Origin: an uncultured Pseudomonadota bacterium
Lineage (GTDB): Bacteria; Pseudomonadota; Alphaproteobacteria; RF32; CAG-239
Assembly: GCA_949295005.1 (NCBI GenBank)
Contig: CASFJL010000023.1
Location: 1-41,326, forward strand
DNA: 41,326 nucleotides
Reading direction: 5' to 3'
Shown here: positions 16,359 to 24,694 of the stretch, one piece after another
How positions within the stretch are numbered: position 1 is the first letter of the stretch
Layout of the letters: each line of letters starts with the position of its first letter
Made by a program: the position numbers and the translations under genes
The notes under the pieces: generated by a model
What the model was told of the DNA's origin: nothing
The model's input: only the letters and a program-made list of their open reading frames with translations
Databases searched by the model: none

Positions 16359-16880
16359 TTATCTGATTATCTTTTCTGCCCGATAAAAAGTCGGACTTGA
16401 TTTTGTAAAGACTTTGGATATTTTCCTAATATCATCAAACCACTTTTCATCGGGTAAATCAGAATGACCTCGGAACTCGACCCAAGCGGCCTTTTCATTT
16501 TTTTGAAAAGATATCAAAACCGGATAAAGTTTCTGCGCATATTTTATGGAATATGCTTTCCACTTTTCAGCCCAACTTTTCACATCATCATAATGCCCAT
16601 AAGCCACCAAGACAAAACTATTACATACGCTTTGCGGCATCACTTGAGCAAAGTCAAGTTCTTCAGGCTCTTGCCAAAACTCTTTTTGACAATGCGCCAA
16701 GTCTTTTGCCAATAACTTTGCATCAGAGCTATTTTCTAACTCAACTATGACAACATTTTTTACAGCATCTGAAAGAATCATAGCCTTCTCATCCAATTTC
16801 AAATCAGGATATTTATTCAAAATATTTTTTACATCCTGAACATCTGTCATTGTAAAGAAATAAGGTTTTAATGTATACAT
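16359..16880 (-). CDS. hypothetical 173-residue protein (second of a pair)
   Basis: I do not recognise it. It is a soluble alpha/beta-looking protein with no signal peptide. Strands such as KNVVIVELENS and NSFVLVAYGHYDDVKSW alternate with helices, and a conserved-looking end reads AAWVEFRGHSDLPDEKWFDD. It lies 18 bases downstream of another unknown gene of almost the same size and similar composition, so both are probably one transcript. The start could also be the ATG ten codons later (MTDVQD); neither has a clear ribosome binding site. Confidence 0.6.
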   Translation of the reverse strand: MYTLKPYFFTMTDVQDVKNILNKYPDLKLDEKAMILSDAVKNVVIVELENSSDAKLLAKDLAHCQKEFWQEPEELDFAQVMPQSVCNSFVLVAYGHYDDVKSWAEKWKAYSIKYAQKLYPVLISFQKNEKAAWVEFRGHSDLPDEKWFDDIRKISKVFTKSSPTFYRAEKIIR

Positions 16881-16898
16881 GGCGTTTAAATTTAATGG

Positions 16899-17435
16899 TT
16901 AAAAATTCATATTTATATCACATGTCGTAAACTCAATATCTGATGCCTCCCACTCACCGTTATCTGGCTGAATATTATGAACAAAGTTCAACATCATTCT
17001 TGTCCAAGCATCATCATTTGCAAGAGAATAAGACAAAAAAGAAACTGTTTTTTCCTCATCATTGACATAAAGAGCAAAATTGAGTTTTTTAAGCTCTTCT
17101 GAAGAAAAGCCGGCAATCACTTTGCAACATTGACACCATACGGCACACAATTGCGGTTCATCAACAAACTTCATATCAAAATGACAAACTTTAGAAACAG
17201 CTGAAGCATTAAACTTAAGCTCACAATACCTCACCGCGGCATAAAGGGGATAATTTTTCAAATACGCAACGAGCTCAGGTTTTGGGTTAACAAAAGCAAA
17301 AGCCTCTTCGCGACATCTGATACCATATACCAAAGCCTCATGAGAAGAAACATTTTTAGGCAAGTCTTTCAAAAAGCCACTCACCCTGTTAGACGGCATT
17401 CTTACCACCGCCACAGAAAACTTATCCTTTTCCAT
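16899..17435 (-). CDS. hypothetical 178-residue protein (first of a pair)
   Basis: I do not recognise it. The protein is soluble, rich in cysteine (nine residues, including the cluster CAVWCQCCKVIAGF) and beta-like near the end (EWEASDIEFTTCDINMNF). The Cys cluster could bind metal, but there is no CxxC pair arrangement typical of zinc ribbons. The gene precedes another hypothetical of similar size, and transcription probably starts in the spacer shared with rnd. Confidence 0.6.
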   Translation of the reverse strand: MEKDKFSVAVVRMPSNRVSGFLKDLPKNVSSHEALVYGIRCREEAFAFVNPKPELVAYLKNYPLYAAVRYCELKFNASAVSKVCHFDMKFVDEPQLCAVWCQCCKVIAGFSSEELKKLNFALYVNDEEKTVSFLSYSLANDDAWTRMMLNFVHNIQPDNGEWEASDIEFTTCDINMNF

Positions 17436-17528
17436 AACACAAATAATTAGTTTATAATAAGTGAATTAGAAACAGTAATAGCACAATTTATTATGAAATC
17501 AAGTTTTTTCTATATAATAAAAATTAGA

Positions 17529-17557
17529 TTGAAAGCAATTTCATTTTGTTTTATAAA
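17529..17557 (+). promoter_or_regulatory. promoter of rnd
   Basis: TTGAAA (17529-17534) and TATAAA (17552-17557) are separated by 17 bases; each matches five of six consensus bases. The start codon follows 26 bases later, with AAGGAA as ribosome binding site. Confidence 0.6.
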
Positions 17558-17583
17558 AAAAACAAATTTAATAAGGAAAAAAT

Positions 17584-18747
17584 ATGATAAATTTGATTAA
17601 AACAACTGAAAAGCTTGAAGAATTTTGCGCAACTCTAGAAAATAAATCTTTTGTCACAATAGATTTGGAATTTATCAGAGAAAAGACCTATTATGCAGAA
17701 CTTTGCCTTATTCAAGTTGGCACAGAAGATATGGCCGCCATCATAGATCCATTAAGCAAAGACATCAATTTAGCATCGTTTTTCAAAATATTAGCCAATC
17801 AAAATATTGTCAAAGTTTTTCACTCCGGTCGTCAAGATATTGAAATTTTATATAATTTAACCGGAAAAATTCCCACACCATTGTTTGACACACAAATTGC
17901 CGCCATGGTATACGGCTACGGAGAATCTGCCGGTTATGAAAGTTTGGTCAAAAGTATTTTGAAAATAGATTTAGACAAGACTAGCCGTTGCTCCAATTGG
18001 GAGCTCCGCCCCTTAGATGAAAAACAATTACAATATGCATTATCTGACGTCACACACCTTGTTCAATTATATCTTCATTTCAAACAAAAGCTGGCAGAAG
18101 ACGGAAGAGAAAACTGGCTTGAAGCAGAATTGGATATTTTGCGCAATCCCCAAACATATCAAACCAATCCTTATGAAGCATGGCGCAAAATAAAGCATCG
18201 CTCACACAATGCGCAAATGTTAACCATTTTAAGAGAATTAGCCGCATGGAGAGAGCAAAGAGCCCAACACAAAAACACCACCAGACAAGCAATTATCAAA
18301 GATGATTGTTTGGTCAACATTGCCGCAATGAACCCTAAAAATATTGAAGAGTTGTCCCAAATACGCAACATCAGAAAAGACATCATCAACGGCAAATTGG
18401 CAGAAGAAATTTTAAATGTTTTAGAATATTGCCGACACATAAAAAAAGAAGATTATGTCATTCCGCAAAGAGATAGACCTCTTCCCGCCGGCATTCAATC
18501 TTTATACGAGTTATTAAAGTTGCTCTTAAAAATTTGCGCACAAGAAAAGGGTGTTGTTGCCAAATTAATTGCCTCAGAAGAAGAATTAAAATCTTTTGCC
18601 GCGTTAAAAGAAGAAGACTATTCATTTTTGCATGGTTGGAAGAATGAAATTTTTGGGCAAAATGCCGTTTTGCTCAGAGACGGAAATTTATCCATTTCAT
18701 ATAACAAACAAAAGCATGAAACCATATTCAAAAGAAACAACCTCTAA
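17584..18747 (+). CDS. rnd: ribonuclease D
   Basis: The 387-residue 3'-5' exoribonuclease trims tRNA and other stable RNA 3' ends. The DEDD catalytic acids are visible: DLEF in VTIDLEFIREKTYY (motif I), the Asp of HSGRQDIEILYN (motif II), and YALSDVTHL (motif III, the DEDDy Tyr/Asp pair). An HRDC nucleic-acid-binding domain follows around residues 205-290 (LTILRELAAWREQRAQHKN). A second helical domain covers the C terminus. Length is normal (E. coli 375). It is a single-gene unit and the convergent ArsR gene follows after 35 bases. Confidence 0.95.
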   Translation: MINLIKTTEKLEEFCATLENKSFVTIDLEFIREKTYYAELCLIQVGTEDMAAIIDPLSKDINLASFFKILANQNIVKVFHSGRQDIEILYNLTGKIPTPLFDTQIAAMVYGYGESAGYESLVKSILKIDLDKTSRCSNWELRPLDEKQLQYALSDVTHLVQLYLHFKQKLAEDGRENWLEAELDILRNPQTYQTNPYEAWRKIKHRSHNAQMLTILRELAAWREQRAQHKNTTRQAIIKDDCLVNIAAMNPKNIEELSQIRNIRKDIINGKLAEEILNVLEYCRHIKKEDYVIPQRDRPLPAGIQSLYELLKLLLKICAQEKGVVAKLIASEEELKSFAALKEEDYSFLHGWKNEIFGQNAVLLRDGNLSISYNKQKHETIFKRNNL

Positions 18748-18782
18748 AAAGAGGCTGCTTCCCGTTAGGTCTTTGTATGATG

Positions 18783-19076
18783 TTATAGGCTGTATGGAGA
18801 ATTGTATATTTTATCAATCAATGACAAAATTTTTAACACCTTGTCATTTTTAATAGAATAATAAACCAACTGAGTTTTTTTGCGTGTTTTAACAATACCG
18901 GCCAAGCGCAAAACTGCCAAATGCTGTGAAAGAGAAGATTGGCTCATTTTCATCAGCTCAATCAGCTCACTCACATTGAGTTCTCTTGCCTTTAGATGGA
19001 ACAAAATTTCCAATCTTTTGGGGTTGGCAAGAGCTTTCAAAAGTCTAGCTGCTTTTTCCAAATATTCACCACGCAT
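18783..19076 (-). CDS. ArsR-family winged-helix transcriptional regulator
   Basis: The 97-residue regulator has the ArsR/SmtB winged-helix fold: ARLLKALANPKRLEILFHLK (helices 1-2), the recognition helix SQSSLSQHLAVLRLAG, and the beta-wing VKTRKKTQLVYYSI. No cysteine is present, so the metal-binding CVC site of ArsR and the paired-Cys sulfur sensor of SqrR/BigR are both absent; the signal is unknown. GGAG precedes the ATG. Its promoter carries an inverted repeat over the -10 box, suggesting autorepression. It is divergent from xseB-ispA, with 181 bases between the starts. Confidence 0.9.
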   Translation of the reverse strand: MRGEYLEKAARLLKALANPKRLEILFHLKARELNVSELIELMKMSQSSLSQHLAVLRLAGIVKTRKKTQLVYYSIKNDKVLKILSLIDKIYNSPYSL

Positions 19077-19089
19077 TTTTAAACTCCTT

Positions 19090-19118
19090 TGGTAGAATCA
19101 TACAATTACAATCTACCA
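19090..19118 (-). promoter_or_regulatory. candidate operator of the ArsR regulator
   Basis: TGGTAGA (19090-19096) and TCTACCA (19112-19118) form a seven-base perfect inverted repeat with a 15-base spacer. It covers the -10 box (19105-19110) of the regulator's own promoter. Position and symmetry fit a dimeric winged-helix repressor controlling itself. Confidence 0.5.
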
Positions 19119-19133
19119 CACAACAAGTTGCAA
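19105..19133 (-). promoter_or_regulatory. promoter of the ArsR regulator
   Basis: On the minus strand TTGCAA (19128-19133) and TGTAAT (19105-19110) are separated by 17 bases; the -10 matches five of six consensus bases. The start codon follows 28 bases on. Confidence 0.6.
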
Positions 19134-19200
19134 TAAAAGTTAAAGAACAACCAAAAGATATATATACTTAAATACATAGCCAATAGTTTTACTTTTAAAA

Positions 19201-19229
19201 TTGCCAATCAAAAATAAGTAGATTATGAT
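19201..19229 (+). promoter_or_regulatory. promoter of xseB-ispA
   Basis: TTGCCA (19201-19206) and TATGAT (19224-19229) are separated by 17 bases; each matches five of six consensus bases. The xseB start follows 28 bases on with AAGGAGA as ribosome binding site. Confidence 0.65.
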
Positions 19230-19257
19230 GAGAGCAAATTAATTCAAGGAGAAGATT

Positions 19258-19503
19258 ATGCCTGAAAATGATATTCAAAATTTGAGCTTTGAAGATGCGC
19301 TCATTCAGCTGGAAAACATTGTAAGAGAATTGGAAAGCGGACGCATCAAACTTGACGATGCCGTCAAAGCTTATGAAAAAGCCGTTGCTTTGAAACAACT
19401 TTGCGAAAAAAAACTCAAAGACGCTCAGTTAAAAATTGAAAAAATTGAAATTGCCCCCAATGGCGAAATGACAACCACCCCGTTAGATAAGGTAGAAGAA
19501 TAA
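19258..19503 (+). CDS. xseB: exodeoxyribonuclease VII small subunit
   Basis: The 81-residue protein matches the XseB family in length and in its core: SFEDALIQLENIVRELESG, then KLDDAVKAYEKAVALKQLCE and KLKDAQLKIE, a two-helix hairpin. It binds several copies to XseA to form exonuclease VII, which degrades single-stranded DNA; xseA is not in the window. It overlaps ispA by one base (TAATG), an arrangement common in Proteobacteria, where xseB and ispA often precede dxs. No dxs follows here. Confidence 0.93.
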   Translation: MPENDIQNLSFEDALIQLENIVRELESGRIKLDDAVKAYEKAVALKQLCEKKLKDAQLKIEKIEIAPNGEMTTTPLDKVEE

Positions 19504-20405
19504 TGTCTGACATTCAAGAAAAGCTCAAAACCTTCTCTCAAGAATTTAATTATCATCTTGAAAGTTATTTTCCTCTTCCAAGCGGACCGGAAAAACGCGT
19601 GGTTGAAGCGATGAAATATTCGGTTATGAACGGCGGCAAGCGTTTGCGCCCGTTTTTGGTCTGTGAAACTGCCAAATTATATGGTATTCCCGCCTACCCC
19701 ACGGCAATAATGGTTGCTGCCTCTTTAGAGATGTTACACTCCTATTCATTGATTCATGACGATTTACCTGCCATGGATAATGATGACTTGCGCCGCGGCA
19801 AACCCACTTGTCATAAGGCTTTTGATGAAGCCACCGCCATTTTGGCTGGAGATGGCTTGTTAACCCAAGCCTTTGAGCTTTTAAGTCACAAGACTTTGAA
19901 TATGGATGCCAACATCCGTTGCGAGCTAGTTAACTTACTTGCCAATGCGGCAGGAGCATATAATGGTATGATAGCCGGACAAATGCTCGACATTTATGCC
20001 GAAACCGCTCCCAAAGAAGAAAATAACGAGAAATTGATTCTGCGTATTGAAGAAATGAAAACAGGCAGATTAATTCGCTATGCTTGCGAGGCCGGTGCCA
20101 TTTTGGGCAAAGCCGATATGGATGAAAGATTGGCGATTGTCAATTATGCTAGAAAAATTGGTTTGGCTTTTCAAATTGCCGATGATATTTTGGATGTGGA
20201 AGGTAACCAAGAATTAATGGGCAAAAAGCTGCAAAAAGACGAGGCGCAAGGCAAAGCCACATTTGTTAGTATTTATGGCTTGGACAAGGCTAAAAAAATT
20301 GCGCGTGATTTAATCAAAGAGGCCAAAGAAAGCATCGCCATTTTTGGTGCCAAAGCCCAAACCTTGCAAGAGCTGGCAGACTTTATCATCGAAAGACAGA
20401 ATTAA
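19503..20405 (+). CDS. ispA: farnesyl/geranyl diphosphate synthase
   Basis: The 300-residue trans-prenyltransferase condenses IPP with DMAPP/GPP for quinone and undecaprenyl lipid synthesis. The first Asp-rich motif is in HDDLPAMDNDDLRRGKPTCH and the second is in FQIADDILDVEG. The N-terminal GGKRLRPFLV and the KTGRLIRYACEAG segment are also typical. The two residues between the Asp pairs of the first motif (DDLPAMD) match bacterial type II FPP synthases. It starts on the last base of the xseB stop codon. A repeat-rich spacer rather than a clear terminator follows. Confidence 0.94.
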   Translation: MSDIQEKLKTFSQEFNYHLESYFPLPSGPEKRVVEAMKYSVMNGGKRLRPFLVCETAKLYGIPAYPTAIMVAASLEMLHSYSLIHDDLPAMDNDDLRRGKPTCHKAFDEATAILAGDGLLTQAFELLSHKTLNMDANIRCELVNLLANAAGAYNGMIAGQMLDIYAETAPKEENNEKLILRIEEMKTGRLIRYACEAGAILGKADMDERLAIVNYARKIGLAFQIADDILDVEGNQELMGKKLQKDEAQGKATFVSIYGLDKAKKIARDLIKEAKESIAIFGAKAQTLQELADFIIERQN

Positions 20406-20434
20406 ATAAGAAAGGCAGTCTGACTTTGGCGGTC

Positions 20435-20494
20435 AAGCTGGCTTCAGCTTGTCATCCTAAACACCATATTGTCATCCTGAACTTGTTTCAGGAT
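20435..20494. repeat. short palindromic dispersed-type repeat after ispA
   Basis: Two hairpins lie side by side. AAGCTG-GCTT-CAGCTT is at 20435-20450; ATCCTGAA-CTTGT-TTCAGGAT is at 20474-20494. The octamer GTCATCCT occurs before each spacer (20451-20458 and 20471-20478), so the unit looks partly duplicated. A string close to GTCATCCTGAACTTGTTTCA is familiar as a dispersed intergenic palindrome in other bacteria. It may also act as a weak 3' stem for ispA mRNA. Confidence 0.6.
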
Positions 20495-20535
20495 CTCAGA
20501 AATTAGGCATAACTTTAAACAAGCTCATAAAAAAA

Positions 20536-20564
20536 TAGACAAAAAGTATATTATCGTGTAATAT
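20536..20564 (+). promoter_or_regulatory. candidate promoter of the helical unknown gene
   Basis: TAGACA (20536-20541) and TAATAT (20559-20564) are separated by 17 bases, 28 bases before the start codon. The -35 matches five of six consensus bases and the -10 four. Confidence 0.4.
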
Positions 20565-20592
20565 AAAAGATATACTCTTGAGGAGAACTGTA

Positions 20593-21594
20593 ATGACCGA
20601 TAATAAACAAACATTAAATGACCTCAATCTTCCCTCGATATCGTTGATTGAAAAATTTTGCAACACACCGGAAGAAGTCAAAATCTTTTTTGCAGAAATG
20701 CTTTCTGTTTATGAAAACAATCCCACTCCGGAAAGTCTACAAATTATCGCAGAAAAAATAAAATCAAGAGAAAGTCGAGAAGAAAAACAAGCTTGGCTCA
20801 AAGAACAAACAAAAAATATTGATAATAAAGTCAAAACCGCAACTTTAGAAAAATATTTCAAACAAAAAAATCCTGTTCCTAAAGGTCTACCTACTTCCGG
20901 CGAACTTTTATCATTTTTAGACTACGTTCCAAGACAAGCCAAAGATGAGCTCATGGAAGCTCAAGCTGCCGGCAGAATCTTATCCCACTTGGAAAATGGC
21001 AATCCAGATTTAAAAAAGACTGTGGTTGCTCTAGATGAACAAGGCAAACCTAAAGAAGCAAAAGACTTTTTAAACAAACCCTTTGCTACAGAAATTCAAC
21101 GCATGGAACAAATTGCAGACTTTTTAAGCGCATACAAAAGCAATCAGACCCAAATACATATCAACCAAAGACACGAAGAAAGTTTAGCCAACCTTGCCGG
21201 TGTTGAATTTACATCTCCGGAAGTTGATATTGAAAAAGCTTTAGAGGAATGCAAAAAAATGGCTTTGCAAACACTTGCCCTTTCGGCCGAAAAGTTAGAA
21301 AATTCGTATCCTAAAGCCGCTCAAAGACTTTCTGATTTGGTCGCAAGCTATGGAGAATATGACAAATCTCCGGTAAAATACGTTATCATCTCCAAAACAG
21401 CAAATAATGCTATCCAAAACAGCATAGATTTCTACGGTAAAGAAATAAAATATGCAGATATGCCTCCGGTTGAAACAGATAAGAGCTTTTCTCAAGATGA
21501 AGCAACTGTAGCCAAAGAGACCATCAAGAAAAGAACTTCTCAAATTCAACAAAACCATACAAATATACTAGCAATGTCTGCCGGTAGAGAATAA
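20593..21594 (+). CDS. hypothetical 333-residue helical protein
   Basis: I do not recognise it. From ATG 20593 (AGGAG seven bases upstream) it is a charged, nearly all-helical soluble protein. It has no signal peptide and no cysteine clusters. Segments such as SREEKQAWLKEQTKNIDNKV and DIEKALEECKKMALQTLALS could form bundles or coiled coils, and the last 45 residues are Glu/Lys/Gln-rich. It has its own promoter and a strong terminator, so it is a single-gene unit. The composition is compatible with a structural or secreted effector protein, but nothing specific shows this. Confidence 0.65.
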   Translation: MTDNKQTLNDLNLPSISLIEKFCNTPEEVKIFFAEMLSVYENNPTPESLQIIAEKIKSRESREEKQAWLKEQTKNIDNKVKTATLEKYFKQKNPVPKGLPTSGELLSFLDYVPRQAKDELMEAQAAGRILSHLENGNPDLKKTVVALDEQGKPKEAKDFLNKPFATEIQRMEQIADFLSAYKSNQTQIHINQRHEESLANLAGVEFTSPEVDIEKALEECKKMALQTLALSAEKLENSYPKAAQRLSDLVASYGEYDKSPVKYVIISKTANNAIQNSIDFYGKEIKYADMPPVETDKSFSQDEATVAKETIKKRTSQIQQNHTNILAMSAGRE

Positions 21595-21608
21595 ATAATT
21601 ATTCTAAA

Positions 21609-21640
21609 AAAAGAGCGAGAAAAACCCTCGCTCTTTTCTC
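21609..21640 (+). terminator. rho-independent terminator of the helical unknown gene
   Basis: AAAAGAGCGAG (21609-21619) pairs with CTCGCTCTTTT (21627-21637), with a short T-rich tail. Confidence 0.8.
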
Positions 21641-21684
21641 TAAAAGCACCGCCTTATTCAATATGCAAAACAGGATTCAGCTAA

Positions 21685-21710
21685 AAAAAGAGGCTTTTCA
21701 GCCTCTTTTT
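21685..21710 (-). terminator. rho-independent terminator of ftsH
   Basis: AAAAAGAGGC (21685-21694) pairs with GCCTCTTTTT (21701-21710) around a six-base loop, and T's follow on the minus strand. It lies one base after the ftsH stop codon. Confidence 0.85.
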
Positions 21711-21711
21711 T

Positions 21712-23577
21712 CTATACCTCCGGAATGGAAGAATGTGTGCGTTTTTCTTCCGGCACCGGTTCATCTTTCGATTTATCAATCGGCTTTCCGGCCAATAAAT
21801 CATTGATTTCTTCACCGGTCAAGGTTTCATATTCCATCAAAGCCTCAGCCAATTTTTCCCAATCTTCACGATGTTCGGTCAAAATTTTCTTAGCGTTTTC
21901 ATAGCCTTGATTGACAAAGGCTTTAATCTCCGCATCCACCAGTGCTGAGGTTTCTTCACTCATATTTTGGTTTTGCGTGACGGACTTACCTAAAAAGACT
22001 TCGTTGGAATTTTCAGAATAACGAATTGGTCCGAGCTTGTCACTCATGCCCCATTCCATCACCATCGAACGTGCCAAGTTAGTCGCTGCTGAAATATCCG
22101 AAGATGCACCGGAGGTTACGGCATCATAACCAAATTTCAGCTCTTCTGCCACACGTCCACCCATCATAATCGTAAGGGTTGAATGCATTTTGGCACGAGA
22201 ATAAGAATATTGGTCTTTTTCAGGAAGCTGTTGCACCATACCCAAAGCGCGCCCTCTCGGAATAATCGTTGCTTTGTGAATAGGGTCGGCCTCAGGCACA
22301 TGAAGTGTACAAATAGCGTGTCCGGCCTCATGATAAGCGGTATTGCGCTTTTCTTTTTCATCCATAGCCACGGATTTGCGCTCATTACCCATCAAAACCT
22401 TATCTTTAGCTTCATCAAAATCAGCTGATGTCACTTTGCGCTTGTTCTTACGTGCCGCAATCAATGCTGCCTCGTTCACGAGGTTAGCCAGTTCAGCACC
22501 CGAGAACCCCGGAGTACCTCTTGCAACCACAGTCAAATCCACATCTTTAGCCAAAGGCACTTTGCGAACGTGAACTTTCAAAATAGCCTCACGACCACGC
22601 ACGTCAGGATTTGTTACCGTAACTTGGCGGTCAAAACGTCCCGGACGCAGCAAAGCCGGATCCAAAACATCAGGACGGTTGGTGGCGGCAATTAAAATCA
22701 CATTCTCATTCTCGTCAAAACCATCCATCTCCACCAAAAGTTGGTTCAAGGTTTGCTCACGCTCATCATTTCCACCGCCCAAACCGGCACCACGGTGACG
22801 ACCAACGGCATCAATTTCATCAATAAAGAGCAAGCAAGGAGCATTTTTCTTAGCTTGTGCAAACATATCACGCACACGAGAAGCACCCACACCGACAAAC
22901 ATTTCCACAAAGTCTGAACCTGAGATGGAAAAGAAAGGCACATTAGCCTCACCGGCAACCGCTTTGGCAAGCAAGGTTTTACCTGTTCCCGGAGGACCGA
23001 CGAGCAAAACGCCTTTGGGAATTTTGCCGCCCAGACGTTGGAATTTTTCAGGTTCTTTCAAAAACTCAACTACTTCTTCCAATTCTTGTTTAGATTCGTC
23101 ACAACCGGCAACATCATCAAAAGTCACCTTTTTGTTGTTTTCAATCAAACGAGCGCGAGATTTTCCAAAGCTCAAGGCTTTATTGTTGCCTGAATTTGCT
23201 TGTTTCATAAAATAAATCCACACGCCCACAAGCAAAATCATCGGAAACCAAGAAACAAACACACCCCAGAATGTATCGGAAGAATTATCCTGAGGAGCTG
23301 CCGTAACTTTGGCACCGCTGTTGCGCAATGTTTCCACCATGGTTGGGTCATAAGGCGCATAGGTCATCAACTTTTGCCCATCAATCGTCGTACCTGTCAC
23401 ATCAGGTCCGGCTATTTTGACCTCTGCCATACGTTTGGCATCAACCTCATTCATAAATTCTGAAAAGGCAATTGTTTGATAGCCGTTTTTTTGCGCACTT
23501 CCGTTAAGCATATTCAAAACAGAAGACAAAAGCACAAAGGCCACAATCCAAATAACAATACTTTTTCCTGTTTTCAT
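21712..23577 (-). CDS. ftsH: ATP-dependent zinc metalloprotease FtsH
   Basis: From ATG 23577 (AAGGA six bases upstream) it has 621 residues. Two membrane helices flank a periplasmic loop ([39 protein letters not shown]). The AAA+ domain has Walker A GPPGTGKT, Walker B LLFIDEID and the second region of homology [18 protein letters not shown]. The zinc protease site is HEAGH. It degrades unfolded and regulatory membrane proteins as a hexamer in the inner membrane. The tail is short and acidic and ends in the terminator. It follows tilS by 23 bases, the normal alphaproteobacterial order. Confidence 0.98.
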   Translation of the reverse strand: MKTGKSIVIWIVAFVLLSSVLNMLNGSAQKNGYQTIAFSEFMNEVDAKRMAEVKIAGPDVTGTTIDGQKLMTYAPYDPTMVETLRNSGAKVTAAPQDNSSDTFWGVFVSWFPMILLVGVWIYFMKQANSGNNKALSFGKSRARLIENNKKVTFDDVAGCDESKQELEEVVEFLKEPEKFQRLGGKIPKGVLLVGPPGTGKTLLAKAVAGEANVPFFSISGSDFVEMFVGVGASRVRDMFAQAKKNAPCLLFIDEIDAVGRHRGAGLGGGNDEREQTLNQLLVEMDGFDENENVILIAATNRPDVLDPALLRPGRFDRQVTVTNPDVRGREAILKVHVRKVPLAKDVDLTVVARGTPGFSGAELANLVNEAALIAARKNKRKVTSADFDEAKDKVLMGNERKSVAMDEKEKRNTAYHEAGHAICTLHVPEADPIHKATIIPRGRALGMVQQLPEKDQYSYSRAKMHSTLTIMMGGRVAEELKFGYDAVTSGASSDISAATNLARSMVMEWGMSDKLGPIRYSENSNEVFLGKSVTQNQNMSEETSALVDAEIKAFVNQGYENAKKILTEHREDWEKLAEALMEYETLTGEEINDLLAGKPIDKSKDEPVPEEKRTHSSIPEV

Positions 23578-23600
23578 ATCCAATCCTTATTTTTTTTAAC

Positions 23601-24683
23601 TTATTTATATATAGGGACTAATTTTAGCAAAGACAATCTCAATTTATGAGGTATCTTCAATTTCTTATATTTAGGGTACAAATTGCAAAAATTTTCCCAG
23701 TCTTTTTTAGATGGTTTGTTTTTAATTTTTAGCTCGGGCACAATCCAAATCTGCCCATATTTTTTAATGATTTCACATCCGCCCAAAGTGCAAGAAACAA
23801 AATCATCTTCATTTAAGCGCATCATCAAACGGTGCAATTCGGAAGCCTCTGGTTTATATTTGGCTTTGCCTTGCTGATAGAGCAAAGTTCCCAAAACGCG
23901 GAATAAAAGTTCTTCATGCAGTTCGCCCAAATTTTTCTCGGAAAAAGAAACTCCTGCTCCACCCCAAAAACGAACATGATTTTTAATATATTGATTAACC
24001 CGATGTTGCACATAATCCAAAGTCGATTGCAACACTTTCATGGTTTCGACCAAGCGCTGCGGTGTAATGCCTAAATTTTCTTGCAATTGAGGCATAAATT
24101 TGCGCACTCTCACCCGCAAAAAATCATCACATTGATTTGAAGGATCTTCCACCCACTCAATTTGGCGGTTATAAAGATATTTTTTCAACTCTTCCGGCAT
24201 AATAGACAAGAGCGGACGAATAAGTGTTAAACCGTTGCGCTGTGTTACGGCACGCATTCCGCACAAACCATCCAAACCGCTTCCTCTTTGCAAGCGCATA
24301 AAAAAAGTTTCTGCCTGATCAAGTGCCTGATGCGCAATTGCCACAACTTTAACACCATTTTTCCGGCACCAATCGGCAAGCAGATTATAACGCGCTTCTC
24401 TGGCAGCCTCTTCAATTCCGTTTTTGGGCTTGTCTCCTTCCCAAGTTAAAATATGGTGTTCTATCTGAAAAGCCTTCATCACCCTGCCAACATAAAGAGC
24501 TTCTTTTGTAGATTCTCCACGCAACTTGTGGTCAACGGTTAAAGCAATGATTTTTTTATTAAGCGAGGACAACTCTTCTTGCATCATCAACACCAAAGCC
24601 AAAGAGTCTGCCCCGCCGGAAACAGCAACGGCAAACTCTTTAACTTCGGATAATCCATATTTTTCTAAAAATTTTTTAATCAA
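23601..24683 (-). CDS. tilS: tRNA(Ile)-lysidine synthetase
   Basis: The 360-residue enzyme attaches lysine to C34 of tRNA-Ile(CAU), changing its codon from AUG to AUA. The N-terminal PP-loop ATPase motif AVSGGADSLAL is at residues 19-29, followed by ALTVDHKLRGES and the family stretch IAHQALDQAETFFMRLQRGS. The C-terminal half is shorter and more diverged than in E. coli (432 residues). The start is a TTG, because the frame upstream closes with no ATG and the PP-loop begins about 20 residues in. The ribosome binding site is weak (GAAG). It lies 11 bases after cpoB, pointing to one transcript. Confidence 0.93.
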   Translation of the reverse strand: MIKKFLEKYGLSEVKEFAVAVSGGADSLALVLMMQEELSSLNKKIIALTVDHKLRGESTKEALYVGRVMKAFQIEHHILTWEGDKPKNGIEEAAREARYNLLADWCRKNGVKVVAIAHQALDQAETFFMRLQRGSGLDGLCGMRAVTQRNGLTLIRPLLSIMPEELKKYLYNRQIEWVEDPSNQCDDFLRVRVRKFMPQLQENLGITPQRLVETMKVLQSTLDYVQHRVNQYIKNHVRFWGGAGVSFSEKNLGELHEELLFRVLGTLLYQQGKAKYKPEASELHRLMMRLNEDDFVSCTLGGCEIIKKYGQIWIVPELKIKNKPSKKDWENFCNLYPKYKKLKIPHKLRLSLLKLVPIYK

Positions 24684-24694
24684 GGCTTTAGCTT

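Noticed and set aside
18738..18752. CCTCT-AAAA-AGAGG hairpin at the end of rnd as terminator
   Set aside because: No T-run follows on either strand.
22183..23463. Several plus-strand ORFs opposite ftsH
   Set aside because: They mirror the highly conserved ftsH frame and carry no independent signals.
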